Shown here: positions 34,783 to 43,492 of the stretch, piece by piece
How positions within the stretch are numbered: the first letter of the stretch is position 1
Layout: every line of letters begins with the position of its first letter
Source: Candidatus Latescibacterota bacterium
Lineage (GTDB): Bacteria > Latescibacterota > UBA2968
Length of the DNA: 64,000 nt
Assembly: GCA_022824945.1 (NCBI GenBank)
Contig: JAJDYX010000056.1
Coordinates: 101,241-165,240 of the forward strand
Direction: 5' to 3'
Translations under genes and position numbers: made by a program
Notes under the pieces: generated by a model
Told to the model about the DNA's origin: nothing
Databases searched by the model: none
What the model saw: only the letters and a program-made list of their open reading frames with translations

Positions 34783-35871
34783 ATGATAGACAAAACCCAC
34801 CTCTTTGAAGGTCGAACAAACGGGTATCACATCTACCGCGTACCGGGCATCCTCTGTACGCAAAACAACGTCCTCCTCGCCACGGCAGAGGCCCGACGCG
34901 GCAGAGGCGGCGACTGGGATGGCAATGACGTACTCATGCGGCGGAGTGCAGATGGTGGTCAAACCTGGGAGCCACCCACCGTTGTCGCCCGTTGCGACAC
35001 ATATGGCGAAGGTCCCATCAGCAACTTCGTCATGATCTCCGACCGCAAAGACGGCGCGGTTCACGCCCTCTATTGCCACAACTACGCCCGCGTCTTTTAC
35101 ATGCAAAGCAAAGACGACGGCGCCACATGGTCCGACCCCACTGAAATCACAGACGCACTCACACCCTTCCGCGAACAATATCCCTGGCGCGTCATCGCCA
35201 CTGGACCCGGGCACGGCATCCAACTTCAAAACGGACGCCTCATCGTACCCATCTGGATGTCGGACGGCGGCGGCACGGAATTTGGCCCGGGCAAACTCGG
35301 GCATCGTCCTTCCACGGTCACGGGCATCTACAGCGACGACCACGCGCAAACATGGCAGCGCAGTGACATTATCGTGCGCACAGAAGGCGAGTACATCAAC
35401 CCCAGCGAAACACTCCCCGTTGAACTCAACGACGGGCGTGTCTTATTCAACATCCGCACGGAATCCAAACGCCATCGCCGCCTCATCACCACCAGCCCCG
35501 ACGGCGCGACCAACTGGTCAAAACTGCAATTCGACGACGCCCTGCTCGAACCCGTGTGCATGGGCAGCATCCTCAAACTTCAAAACGGCAACATCGTTTT
35601 TGCCAACCCCGACAACCTCGAACGCGAATTTACCAGACCGGGCCGCGTCTCTTATGACCGCAAACGCCTCACCGTCAAAATGAGCACCGACGACTGTCAG
35701 ACCTGGCCCATCTCCAAAATCCTTGAACCAGGACCCTCGAGTTATTCCGACCTCGCCCAAACAGCCGACGGCACAATATGCTGCATCTACGAAAACCAGG
35801 TCTTCACGCGACAAAACGACACGCGATACGTCACCGTCGCCCGCTTTGACCTCGAATGGCTGGAACAATAA
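34783..35871 (+). CDS. Sialidase/BNR-repeat family glycosidase
   Basis: A 362-residue six-bladed propeller of the exo-alpha-sialidase (BNR) type. The N-terminal YRVPGIL resembles the FRIP arginine motif. Asp-box repeats are RSADGGQTWE, SKDDGATWSD, SDDHAQTWQR and STDDCQTWPI. No signal peptide, so likely cytoplasmic; non-sialidase BNR hydrolases exist, so sialic acid as substrate is not proven. It is the first gene of a five-gene operon including fumarase and nucleoside hydrolase. Confidence 0.75.
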   Translation: MIDKTHLFEGRTNGYHIYRVPGILCTQNNVLLATAEARRGRGGDWDGNDVLMRRSADGGQTWEPPTVVARCDTYGEGPISNFVMISDRKDGAVHALYCHNYARVFYMQSKDDGATWSDPTEITDALTPFREQYPWRVIATGPGHGIQLQNGRLIVPIWMSDGGGTEFGPGKLGHRPSTVTGIYSDDHAQTWQRSDIIVRTEGEYINPSETLPVELNDGRVLFNIRTESKRHRRLITTSPDGATNWSKLQFDDALLEPVCMGSILKLQNGNIVFANPDNLEREFTRPGRVSYDRKRLTVKMSTDDCQTWPISKILEPGPSSYSDLAQTADGTICCIYENQVFTRQNDTRYVTVARFDLEWLEQ

Positions 35872-35886
35872 AAAAGAAAGGAAAAA

Positions 35887-37506
35887 ATGGACACCTACGA
35901 ACACCGCGAAATGATACCCATAGGAGAAGACGAAACCCCCTATCAGTTGTTGACAACCGATTATATTTCAACCGGACAATTTGAAGGCCAGGAAATCCTC
36001 AAAGTCGAACCCGAGGGCCTCACCATGCTGGCGGACCGCGCCATTCGAGACAGCGCACACCTGCTCCGCCCCGCACACTTAAAACAACTGACCAAAATAC
36101 TCGACGACCCCGAAGCCTCGGACAACGACCGCTTTGTCGCCATTGAAATGCTCAAAAATGCCAACATCGCCGCAGGTGGCGTCCTTCCCATGTGCCAGGA
36201 CACGGGCACGGCCATCATCATGGGCAAAAAGGGCAATCGCGTATGGACCGACGGCAGCGACGAAGCCGCGCTCGCACACGGCATAACCAGAGCCTTTCTG
36301 GAAACAAACCTGCGCTACAGCCAACTGGCACCACTCGACATGTTCCAGGAGGCAAATACAAAAACCAACCTCCCCGCACAAATCGAAATCTATGCCGAAG
36401 AAGGGGATGCGTACAAATTCATGTTCATGGCCAAAGGAGGTGGCTCCGCCAACAAAAGCCTGCTCTACCAGGAAACCCGAGCGCTACTCAACCCCGAACG
36501 GTTGCGCGACTTCATCGACCAGCGCCTGCGCGAACTCGGCACAGCTGCCTGTCCACCCTATCACCTCGCCCTCGTCATCGGCGGCACATCTGCAGAATAC
36601 ACCCTCAAAACCGCCAAACTCGCAAGTGCCAAATATCTCGACACCCTGCCCACGCAGGGCAATGAATACGGCCAGGCATTCCGCGATCTCGAAATGGAAA
36701 AACAAGTCCTCGAAATGAGTCGCGAACTCGGCATTGGTGCGCAATTTGGCGGCAAATACTTCTGCCACGACGTACGCGTAATTCGCCTGCCCCGCCACGG
36801 CGCATCGTGCCCCGTCGGCATAGCCGTATCCTGCTCTGCCGACCGACAAATTTTAGGAAAAATAACGCGCGAAGGCATCTTCCTCGAAGAATTGGAAAGC
36901 GACCCGGCGAAATACCTTCCCGAAGTCGATGAAGAAGCCCTCAGCGGCGACGTCGTAAAAATCGACCTCAACCAGCCCATGGACAAAGTGCGCGAAACCC
37001 TCAGCCAATATCCGGTCAGTACGCGCCTATCCCTCTCCGGGCCCATGATCGTCGCACGCGATATAGCCCACGCCAAACTCCAGGAGCGCATAGACAGCGG
37101 CGAAGGACTTCCGCAATACTTCAAAGACCTGTGCGTCTATTACGCAGGACCGGCCAAAACACCCGAAGGATACGCCTCCGGTTCATTTGGTCCCACAACC
37201 GCAGGGCGCATGGACAGCTACGTCGATTCATTCCAATCAGAAGGCGGCAGCATGGTCATGCTCGCCAAAGGCAATCGCTCGCGACAGGTGACAGAAGCGT
37301 GCAAAAAACACGGCGGATTTTACCTCGGCTCCATCGGAGGTCCCGCCGCCCGCCTCGCCAAAGACGCCATACGCAAAGTCGAATGCCAGGAATATCCCGA
37401 ACTCGGCATGGAAGCGATATGGCGCATCGAAGTCGAAAACTTTCCCGCATTCATCGTCGTTGACGACAAAGGCAACGACTTTTTCTCGGGCTTTATGCGA
37501 CCGTAA
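35887..37506 (+). CDS. fumA: Class I fumarate hydratase
   Basis: A 539-residue [4Fe-4S] fumarase combining the alpha (FumA-N) and beta (FumA-C) domains in one chain, as in E. coli FumA/FumB. Cluster Cys candidates lie in PMCQDTGTA, TAACPPYH and GASCPVGIAV; the C-terminal domain contains LSGPMIVARDIAHAK and GPTTAGRMDSYV. It hydrates fumarate to malate. It starts 15 bases after the sialidase-like gene, an odd place for a TCA enzyme, so it could act on a fumarate-like dicarboxylate made by this catabolic operon. Confidence 0.9.
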   Translation: MDTYEHREMIPIGEDETPYQLLTTDYISTGQFEGQEILKVEPEGLTMLADRAIRDSAHLLRPAHLKQLTKILDDPEASDNDRFVAIEMLKNANIAAGGVLPMCQDTGTAIIMGKKGNRVWTDGSDEAALAHGITRAFLETNLRYSQLAPLDMFQEANTKTNLPAQIEIYAEEGDAYKFMFMAKGGGSANKSLLYQETRALLNPERLRDFIDQRLRELGTAACPPYHLALVIGGTSAEYTLKTAKLASAKYLDTLPTQGNEYGQAFRDLEMEKQVLEMSRELGIGAQFGGKYFCHDVRVIRLPRHGASCPVGIAVSCSADRQILGKITREGIFLEELESDPAKYLPEVDEEALSGDVVKIDLNQPMDKVRETLSQYPVSTRLSLSGPMIVARDIAHAKLQERIDSGEGLPQYFKDLCVYYAGPAKTPEGYASGSFGPTTAGRMDSYVDSFQSEGGSMVMLAKGNRSRQVTEACKKHGGFYLGSIGGPAARLAKDAIRKVECQEYPELGMEAIWRIEVENFPAFIVVDDKGNDFFSGFMRP

Positions 37507-37517
37507 AGGAGCAACAC

Positions 37518-38330
37518 ATGCGATATGCAAACATAGGCAGCGTCAGCGTCTCGGGCCTCTGTATTGGCGGCAACCCGTTCAGCGGATTTTCGCACCAGAC
37601 CAGAGAACGCAGCAAAGAAATGACCGATTATTACACCCCCAGCCGCATCAAAGATACCTGGCAACAGGCCGAAGAACTCGGCATCAACACCTTCTTTGGG
37701 CGCACCGACGACCACATCATGGGACTCCTCGAAGAATACTGGGTTGAAGGCGGCAACATCCAGTGGTTCGCACAGGTATGCATCGAACGCGGCAACCCCG
37801 ACGCCTGGCGCAAATGGCTCAGAGCATCCATCGAACTGGGCGCAAGCGGCACCTACATCCACGGTGGCGTGGTCGATAACTGGTACGCCACAGAACAGTG
37901 GGACAATTTTTACGAAGCACTCGACACCATGTCTAATGCGGGCGTCGCATCTGGATTTGCAGCCCATCAACCCGCGGCACACGAATGGGTGCGCGACAAC
38001 CTCGACCCCGATTTCCAGATGTGCAGTTATTACAATCCCACGGACCGCTCTCGCAGCGCGCACCACAGTGACGAAGGCGAAAAATGGGAAGAAGAAGACC
38101 GCGCCAAAATGCTCGACGTCATCGCCACCATCCCCTGTCCCGTCGTACACTACAAAGTCTTCGCAGGCGGCAACAAACCCATCCTCGAAGCCTTCGAAAC
38201 CATGGGCAAAGCCATGCGCGAAAACGACGTGGCCCTCGTCGGCTTCTTCCTCAAAGACAATCCCGACATGATGAAAGAAGACATCGCACTCTTTGAGGAA
38301 TATGTCGATCATGTACCCGTTTCCGCGTAA
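37518..38330 (+). CDS. TIM-barrel protein of unknown function (aldo/keto-reductase-like N-terminus)
   Basis: A 270-residue protein starting RYANIGSVSVSGLCIGGNPFSGFS, which recalls an aldo/keto-reductase start, followed by alternating strands and helices of a barrel. The usual AKR tetrad (Asp-Tyr-Lys-His) is not obvious. It sits 11 bases after the fumarase gene and 14 before the nucleoside hydrolase in the same operon. I recognise it as a conserved hypothetical family only. Confidence 0.5.
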   Translation: MRYANIGSVSVSGLCIGGNPFSGFSHQTRERSKEMTDYYTPSRIKDTWQQAEELGINTFFGRTDDHIMGLLEEYWVEGGNIQWFAQVCIERGNPDAWRKWLRASIELGASGTYIHGGVVDNWYATEQWDNFYEALDTMSNAGVASGFAAHQPAAHEWVRDNLDPDFQMCSYYNPTDRSRSAHHSDEGEKWEEEDRAKMLDVIATIPCPVVHYKVFAGGNKPILEAFETMGKAMRENDVALVGFFLKDNPDMMKEDIALFEEYVDHVPVSA

Positions 38331-38344
38331 AAAAGCAGACATCC

Positions 38345-39259
38345 ATGAACTTCCCTACCCTCACACACGCCCAGCGCATTGACAGATTAGCACCGCCAGA
38401 TAGCAAAGTGCGCGTGGTGCTCGACACGGACACATATAACGAAGTCGATGATCAATTCGCCGTCGCACACGCGCTCTTATCCCCCGAGAAAATCTCGGTT
38501 GAAGCCATCTATGCCGCGCCCTTTCACAACCAGCGCGCCAACGGACCGGGCGACGGCATGGAACGAAGCTATGAAGAAATCATCCGCCTCCTCAACCGCC
38601 TCAACATCCCCAACGACAACCTCGTATTTCGCGGCTCCACAAACTATCTCACAGAACCAGACACACCGCAGGACAACGACGCCGTACGCGACCTCATCGG
38701 CAAAGCCATGGCATCTCATGACCCGCTCTACGTCGCGGCCATCGGCGCCATAACCAACGTAGCCTCCGCCATCCTCATAGAACCCGAAATCATCAAACGC
38801 ATCGTCGTCGTCTGGCTGGGCGGACACGAACACAGTTGGGCAAACACCCTCGAATTTAACCTGCGACAAGACATCCTCGCCGCGCGCATCATCTTCGACA
38901 GCGGCGTACCTCTCGTCCAGATCCCCTGTCGCAATGTCGCCTCTCACCTCCTCACCACACTGCCCGAACTCGAAACCCATGTGGCGGGCAAAAGCGCCAT
39001 AGGCGACTTCCTCACCGAAACCGTTCGCGGCTACCACAAAGACCACTACGCATGGGCAAAAGAAATCTGGGACCTCTCCGCAACCGCTTATCTCGTCAAC
39101 CCAAACTGGGTCACAACCCAACTCGTACACAGCCCCATACTCACCGATCAAATAACCTGGAGCTATGACCCCGGTCGGCATTTCATGCGCGTAGCCACGC
39201 AACTCAACCGCAACGCCATCTTTGCCGACGTATTCAGAAAATTGGAAAAAGCTGGTTAG
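38345..39259 (+). CDS. Inosine-uridine-preferring nucleoside hydrolase family protein
   Basis: A 304-residue protein with a calcium-binding Asp cluster near the N-terminus (LDTDTYNEVDDQFAV, Asp27, Asp29, Asp35, Asp36) and the core IGAITNVASAI plus WLGGHEHSW segments. The family motif DTDPGxDD is stretched by two residues here. Family members hydrolyse the N-glycosidic bond of nucleosides to ribose and base. Predicted cytoplasmic. Part of the sialidase-fumarase operon, which suggests salvage or catabolism of N-glycosides. Confidence 0.75.
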   Translation: MNFPTLTHAQRIDRLAPPDSKVRVVLDTDTYNEVDDQFAVAHALLSPEKISVEAIYAAPFHNQRANGPGDGMERSYEEIIRLLNRLNIPNDNLVFRGSTNYLTEPDTPQDNDAVRDLIGKAMASHDPLYVAAIGAITNVASAILIEPEIIKRIVVVWLGGHEHSWANTLEFNLRQDILAARIIFDSGVPLVQIPCRNVASHLLTTLPELETHVAGKSAIGDFLTETVRGYHKDHYAWAKEIWDLSATAYLVNPNWVTTQLVHSPILTDQITWSYDPGRHFMRVATQLNRNAIFADVFRKLEKAG

Positions 39260-39293
39260 ACTGTCACACACAACCCAACACAAGGAGTTTTAC

Positions 39294-40043
39294 ATGAGTG
39301 CAGCACTGGATTACGGAGTCCAAAGTTTTTGCTTTCGCTACTTCAAAGACAACGCCGACGTCGCCCAAAAAGTAAAAGACATCGGCCTCGACAAAATCGA
39401 AGTCTGCCAGGCCCACGCCGACTTCAAAAACCCCGACGCCTGGAAAGACATCGTCAAAACCTACAACGACGCAGGCGTATCCGTCATCTCCATCGGCGTG
39501 CAAACCTTCACGGGCGACCCCGCTGAAAAATCCTACTTTGAATGCGCCGCCATCGCAGGCGCCAAACACATCTCCTGCCATTTCCAGCTCGAATCCTATC
39601 CCAAAGCCATCACACAGGTACGCGCCTGGAGCCGGGAATACGGCATACGCGTAGGCATCCACTGCCACGGCGGATATCACTTTGGCGGACAACCCGGCGT
39701 ACTCAAACACCTCATCGGCCTCGGCGCGCCCGAAATTGGCCTGTGCATCGACACAGCCTGGGCCTTGCAAATCGGTCCCCGTCAGGGCAACCCCGTCAAA
39801 TGGGCAGAAGACTTCGCGGGACAAATCTACGGCATCCACTACAAAGACTTCGTCTTTGACCCCAACGGTCAATGGCACGACACCGTCGTCGGCGAAGGCA
39901 CGCTCGACCTTCCCGCCTTTGTCGCCGGCCTCGAAAAAGGCGGCTTTGACGGCATGGCCGTCATCGAATACGAAGCCGACGTCGAAAACCCCGTACCAGC
40001 TTTAACCCGATGTGTCGAAACCATGCGCGCATTGGCAGGCTAA
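39294..40043 (+). CDS. Sugar phosphate isomerase/epimerase-like TIM barrel
   Basis: A 249-residue AP-endonuclease-2-type barrel. AAGGAG seven to eight bases upstream of ATG 39294 fixes the start, although the frame extends upstream to 39222. Metal-site residues fit VCQAHADF, HCHGGYHFGG, CIDTAWALQ and VIEYEAD. Related proteins epimerise or isomerise keto-sugars and inositol intermediates. It ends the operon at the strong terminator at 40061. Confidence 0.8.
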   Translation: MSAALDYGVQSFCFRYFKDNADVAQKVKDIGLDKIEVCQAHADFKNPDAWKDIVKTYNDAGVSVISIGVQTFTGDPAEKSYFECAAIAGAKHISCHFQLESYPKAITQVRAWSREYGIRVGIHCHGGYHFGGQPGVLKHLIGLGAPEIGLCIDTAWALQIGPRQGNPVKWAEDFAGQIYGIHYKDFVFDPNGQWHDTVVGEGTLDLPAFVAGLEKGGFDGMAVIEYEADVENPVPALTRCVETMRALAG

Positions 40044-40060
40044 TCGCGTCGATTTATCAA

Positions 40061-40095
40061 AAAAAGAGCGAGTCCTTCTTCAACTCGCTCTTTTT
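40061..40095. terminator. Bidirectional terminator between convergent operons
   Basis: AAAAAGAGCGAGT at 40061-40073 and ACTCGCTCTTTTT at 40083-40095 form a perfect 13-base stem with a nine-base loop, with A-run and T-run at the ends, so it works in both directions for the genes ending at 40043 (+) and 40124 (-). Confidence 0.9.
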
Positions 40096-40123
40096 ATTAC
40101 AGCGTCTTCATCAAGACAAGCTC

Positions 40124-42538
40124 TCATTTTGAGCTGATCACGTCCTTCCTCCCCTCCATCCTCCTGAAAAAAATATAATCGTCTGCCTCCCACTCCTCAA
40201 TCCCCAACAATTCCGTCTTCTCCACCGCGGGCTTCAACGCACCAAAACGCACATCAATCCCTCTGCCCTGAAGAGCTGGAATGTGCGTATTGATTGATAT
40301 GGTACTCAACGGATTATTCCGTACATCAACCACATCTCCACTGCCCAATCCCGGATTCGCCACCAGAGGCGAAAGATCCGAGATGCTGTTGCTGGTAAGA
40401 CTCAGCGATCTCAGACTGGGCAATCCTGAGAGTGCGGACACATCTGAGATGTTGTTGCGGAAAAGACTCAGCGATGTCAGATTGGTCAAACCTGAGAGGG
40501 GCGAGAGGTCGGAGATGCTGTTGCGGAAAAGACTCAGCGATGTCAGGCTGGTCAAACCTGACAGAGGTGTGATGTTCGAGATGCCGTTGTTGTCAAGAAT
40601 CAGCCATCTCAGATTGGACAATCCTGACAGTGAGGACACATCCGAGATGTTGTTGAAGGAAAGCCACAGCTGTCTCAGATTGGGCAAGCCTGAGAGCGCG
40701 GACACATCCGAGATACTGTTGTCGTCAAGCTCCAGCCATTCCAGATTGGACAATCCTGAGAGTGCGGACACATCCGAGAGGCTGTTGCTGAAAAGAATCA
40801 GCCTTTCCAGATTGGACAATCCTGAGAGGGGCGAGAGGTCGGAGATGCTGTTGCGGAAAAGCCACAGCTGTCTCAGATTGGGCAAGCCTGAGAGCGCGGA
40901 CACATCCGAGAGGCTGTTGTTGTCAAGATACAGCGATTCCAGTCTGGTCAACCTCGATATAGCACCAGATAGTGCAGAAAGGTCCGAGATTGAGTTGCCG
41001 CCAAGATCCAGCCTTCTCAGGTTGGTCAAGCTTGATAGGGGCGAGAAGTCGGAAATATGGTTACTATTAACATAACCCACACCAGACACAAACTCTGTAC
41101 CGAGGTACAAACTTGTCAGACTGGTTGCCAACTCAAGCCCGGTCAAGTCGCTGATGTTTGAGTTCAGAGCTTCAAGTTCTGACAAAAATCCCATCTCAAA
41201 ATCGGTGATCGGATCATCTGATGCCTTGCCCATAGCGCTCTTAATCGCCGCACGCAAGTTGGCATCTGGAATATCTGCTTCTGATAGGTTGGACAGGCGC
41301 GACAGTACTGACCTGTCCCTGATCATAGTATCGTCGTAAAGACTCAGAAATGTCAGGTTAGTTAAGCCTGATAGCGGTGTGATGTCCGAGAGGCTATTAT
41401 AGGAAAGATTCAGCGATGTCAGGTTGGTTAAACCCGACAATGGCGAGATATCTGAGAAGAAATTGCCGTTAAGTCTGAGTCCTGTCAGGTTGGTCAAACC
41501 CGACAACGGCGAAATATCTCTGATGATATTATAGGAAAGGTCCAGTGATGTCAGGTTGGTTAAACCCGACAACGGCGAAATATCTCTGATACTATTATAG
41601 GAAAGGTTCAGAGATATCAGGTTAGTCAAGCCCGATAGCGGTGTGATGTCCGGGATGATATTATTGGAAAGATTCAGAGATGTTAGACCAGTTGCAAATT
41701 CAAGTCCGGTTAAATCGCGAATATCCGAGTCCAGTGCCTCAAGACGTGTCAAACTCGCCATATCTGCTCTGCTGATCGACGCACCCTTCGTCTTACGCAG
41801 TGCGGGCTCGATTGCTGCGCGCAGACTCGCATCCGGAATAGTAACCTGCAAAGATGCCTCTTTGCCAAAGCTACTGCTAAAGATCAGAAAATCGCCAAAG
41901 CCAATTGCACCATCGCTGTCGAGGTCGTACTTCGCTTCATATCTCCCATCGCCCTGACGTGCCCCAAACTGACCCGCAAACGCCAAAAAGTCGGCAAAAT
42001 TAACCATACCATCGCCATTAAAGTCTGGCGTAAGGTCTTGTAACTTTAACTCAACGCTCGTATTCAGGGTTATAGTCTCAAATCTTCCACTCCGACTGAG
42101 TTCGGCACGTACCAATCGGACCGCTGTGCCCGAAAACGCGGCTGTCGTGCGAAAGCGAGCCGTGCCTACCAGACCGCTATTGGCAGTAGTTTGACTGCCT
42201 AAAGAAACAATGCCGATTTCCACAAAAATTGGATTCGCGCCGTGCTCTGGGAGTGCCTGAGCATTGGGCAATACCTCGCCGGCATCAAAGCCCTCATAGA
42301 CCACCTGAATCGCGTCGTATTCAAAGCGCGCAGCAAGACCATTCGCATTCTGAATACCCGTGCCAAATATCTGAATAGCGACAACCTGATCTGCGGACAC
42401 ATTGAGGGACGTAACTGCCTGGTCTCCCGCCGCACTATCCACATCCAGCGAGAGGGAAAAGCTATTCTGTGCCGAAAGAGACAGGGGATATATCAAAAGT
42501 GCGAGGGTTGATAAAATTGACAGAACTATATTCCGCAT
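40124..42538 (-). CDS. Secreted cohesin-like/dockerin/LRR protein (LRR1)
   Basis: An 804-residue secreted protein: signal peptide (1-23), cohesin-like beta domain (about 24-166), a dockerin-type pair of EF-hand loops (about 171-226: PDFNGDGMVNFADF and DLDSDGAIGFGDF), then two cap-plus-LRR modules. Each module begins with an IPDxxLRAAI cap; LRRs are 22-residue SDS22/internalin-type units such as LSGLTNLTSLNLSYNSIRD. The second cap lies near 41260. The C-terminus ends in EGRKDVISSK, shared with the LRR2 relic. Probably a surface or extracellular binding protein; partner unknown. The terminator at 40061 follows. Confidence 0.8.
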   Translation of the reverse strand: MRNIVLSILSTLALLIYPLSLSAQNSFSLSLDVDSAAGDQAVTSLNVSADQVVAIQIFGTGIQNANGLAARFEYDAIQVVYEGFDAGEVLPNAQALPEHGANPIFVEIGIVSLGSQTTANSGLVGTARFRTTAAFSGTAVRLVRAELSRSGRFETITLNTSVELKLQDLTPDFNGDGMVNFADFLAFAGQFGARQGDGRYEAKYDLDSDGAIGFGDFLIFSSSFGKEASLQVTIPDASLRAAIEPALRKTKGASISRADMASLTRLEALDSDIRDLTGLEFATGLTSLNLSNNIIPDITPLSGLTNLISLNLSYNSIRDISPLSGLTNLTSLDLSYNIIRDISPLSGLTNLTGLRLNGNFFSDISPLSGLTNLTSLNLSYNSLSDITPLSGLTNLTFLSLYDDTMIRDRSVLSRLSNLSEADIPDANLRAAIKSAMGKASDDPITDFEMGFLSELEALNSNISDLTGLELATSLTSLYLGTEFVSGVGYVNSNHISDFSPLSSLTNLRRLDLGGNSISDLSALSGAISRLTRLESLYLDNNSLSDVSALSGLPNLRQLWLFRNSISDLSPLSGLSNLERLILFSNSLSDVSALSGLSNLEWLELDDNSISDVSALSGLPNLRQLWLSFNNISDVSSLSGLSNLRWLILDNNGISNITPLSGLTSLTSLSLFRNSISDLSPLSGLTNLTSLSLFRNNISDVSALSGLPSLRSLSLTSNSISDLSPLVANPGLGSGDVVDVRNNPLSTISINTHIPALQGRGIDVRFGALKPAVEKTELLGIEEWEADDYIFFRRMEGRKDVISSK

Positions 42539-42585
42539 TGGATTCCCTATGAGTTACAAATTTTAAAGCTGTTGGCCGTCTATTT

Positions 42586-43278
42586 TCAATTATTAATCGC
42601 CTGTCGCGTCGCTTCTAAGAATGTTTCGTAATTCCGAGAACCGCGCAATACGCGGACAATCACACCTTTGGCGTCCAGGAACAGCGAGGTGGGATAGGAC
42701 GAGACCTCATACGTATTGCTCGCTTCTCCTGCCGAGTCGAGAACAAAAGTCCAGGTGTAGCCGTATCTTGTGATAAAACGTATCTCCTGGATGCGCGTGT
42801 CTCGTACGCCAATGCCGACAATCTGGATAGAGTCACTCATAGTATTTTGCAACTTTTGTATATCGGGCATTTCGACAACACAGGGACCACACCAGGTTCC
42901 CCAGAAGTTGAGGAACACGGGTTTGCCGCGTTGTTCATAGAGATTGAACGATTCGCCAGTGAGGGTTCTCAGCGTAAAGTCGGGGGCTTGCATCCCAACT
43001 TGAATGCCAACGGGAGCGTCGGTGGTTGGCGGAGGGGTTGTGACTGTCTGCCCGTAGAATTGGGCAAAAATGACAAAGTCCCGAAAATTGACTGCGCCAT
43101 CCCCATTCAGGTCAAACTGGGTCTGGGTTGTTCCATATCCCTGTGAAAATGCGACAAAATCGGCAAAATCCACTTTACCGCTATTATTGAAATCGCAATC
43201 TGCTGCGGTCGGCGCTGCGTGTACATAGGCAGGTAGAAGCAGGAAACACAATGTCATGATATACTTAAACATGAGCAT
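42586..43278 (-). CDS. Secreted dockerin-thioredoxin (TlpA-like) fusion
   Basis: A 230-residue protein with signal peptide (to about AHAA), a dockerin-like pair of EF-hand loops (DFNNSGKVDFADF and DLNGDGAVNFRDF, about residues 28-75), then a TlpA/AhpC-type redoxin domain (about 93-228) with the active motif WCGPC in FLNFWGTWCGPCVVEMPD. TlpA-like proteins reduce or oxidise disulfides outside the cytoplasm. Placing such an enzyme on a dockerin next to two dockerin/LRR genes is unusual and suggests docking to a shared scaffold. Confidence 0.8.
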   Translation of the reverse strand: MLMFKYIMTLCFLLLPAYVHAAPTAADCDFNNSGKVDFADFVAFSQGYGTTQTQFDLNGDGAVNFRDFVIFAQFYGQTVTTPPPTTDAPVGIQVGMQAPDFTLRTLTGESFNLYEQRGKPVFLNFWGTWCGPCVVEMPDIQKLQNTMSDSIQIVGIGVRDTRIQEIRFITRYGYTWTFVLDSAGEASNTYEVSSYPTSLFLDAKGVIVRVLRGSRNYETFLEATRQAINN

Positions 43279-43291
43279 ACCTCCAGTTTAG

Positions 43292-43362
43292 ACTCGCTCT
43301 TTTACGTCTTAACGATCCTTCACCAAGACAGACACTCATTTTGAACTAATCACGTCCTTCCT
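43292..43362. repeat. Diverged copy of the LRR1 3' end and half-terminator
   Basis: The stretch with GACTCGCTCTTTTA, CACCAAGACA and CTCATTTTGA matches 40082-40160 with some changes. Only one arm of the 40061 terminator stem is present; the partner AAAAGAGCGAGT arm is absent here, so LRR2 has no terminator and may read into the TlpA-like gene. Confidence 0.7.
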
Positions 43363-43492
43363 TTCCTCACCCTCCAACGATTCCATTAGACTACTCCCCT
43401 GATTACGGACCGTTGCCTGTAGCGTGAATATTTGCCCCGCTGTCAGAGTGCTATCGCTTACCGAAGGCGTGTCAACGATCCGATCAATACCA
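43336..43492 (-). pseudogene. Frameshifted C-terminal remainder of LRR2
   Basis: Directly after the TAG stop of LRR2 (43493), the next frame reads on without a stop for about 50 codons, with a CARDB-like start (SVSDSTLTAGQIFTLQATV then RNQG) and the tail GEERKDVISSK, ending at TGA 43336-43338. LRR1 ends with the same RKDVISSK. Removing one G from the six-G run (43496-43501 on the plus strand as C6) restores a single frame. Confidence 0.8.

Noticed and set aside
37320..38342. Long minus-strand frame opposite the fumarase and TIM-barrel genes
   Set aside because: Antisense shadow; the plus-strand genes have clear families and ribosome binding sites.
38477..39283. Minus-strand frame opposite the nucleoside hydrolase
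   Set aside because: Acidic low-complexity translation typical of a shadow frame.
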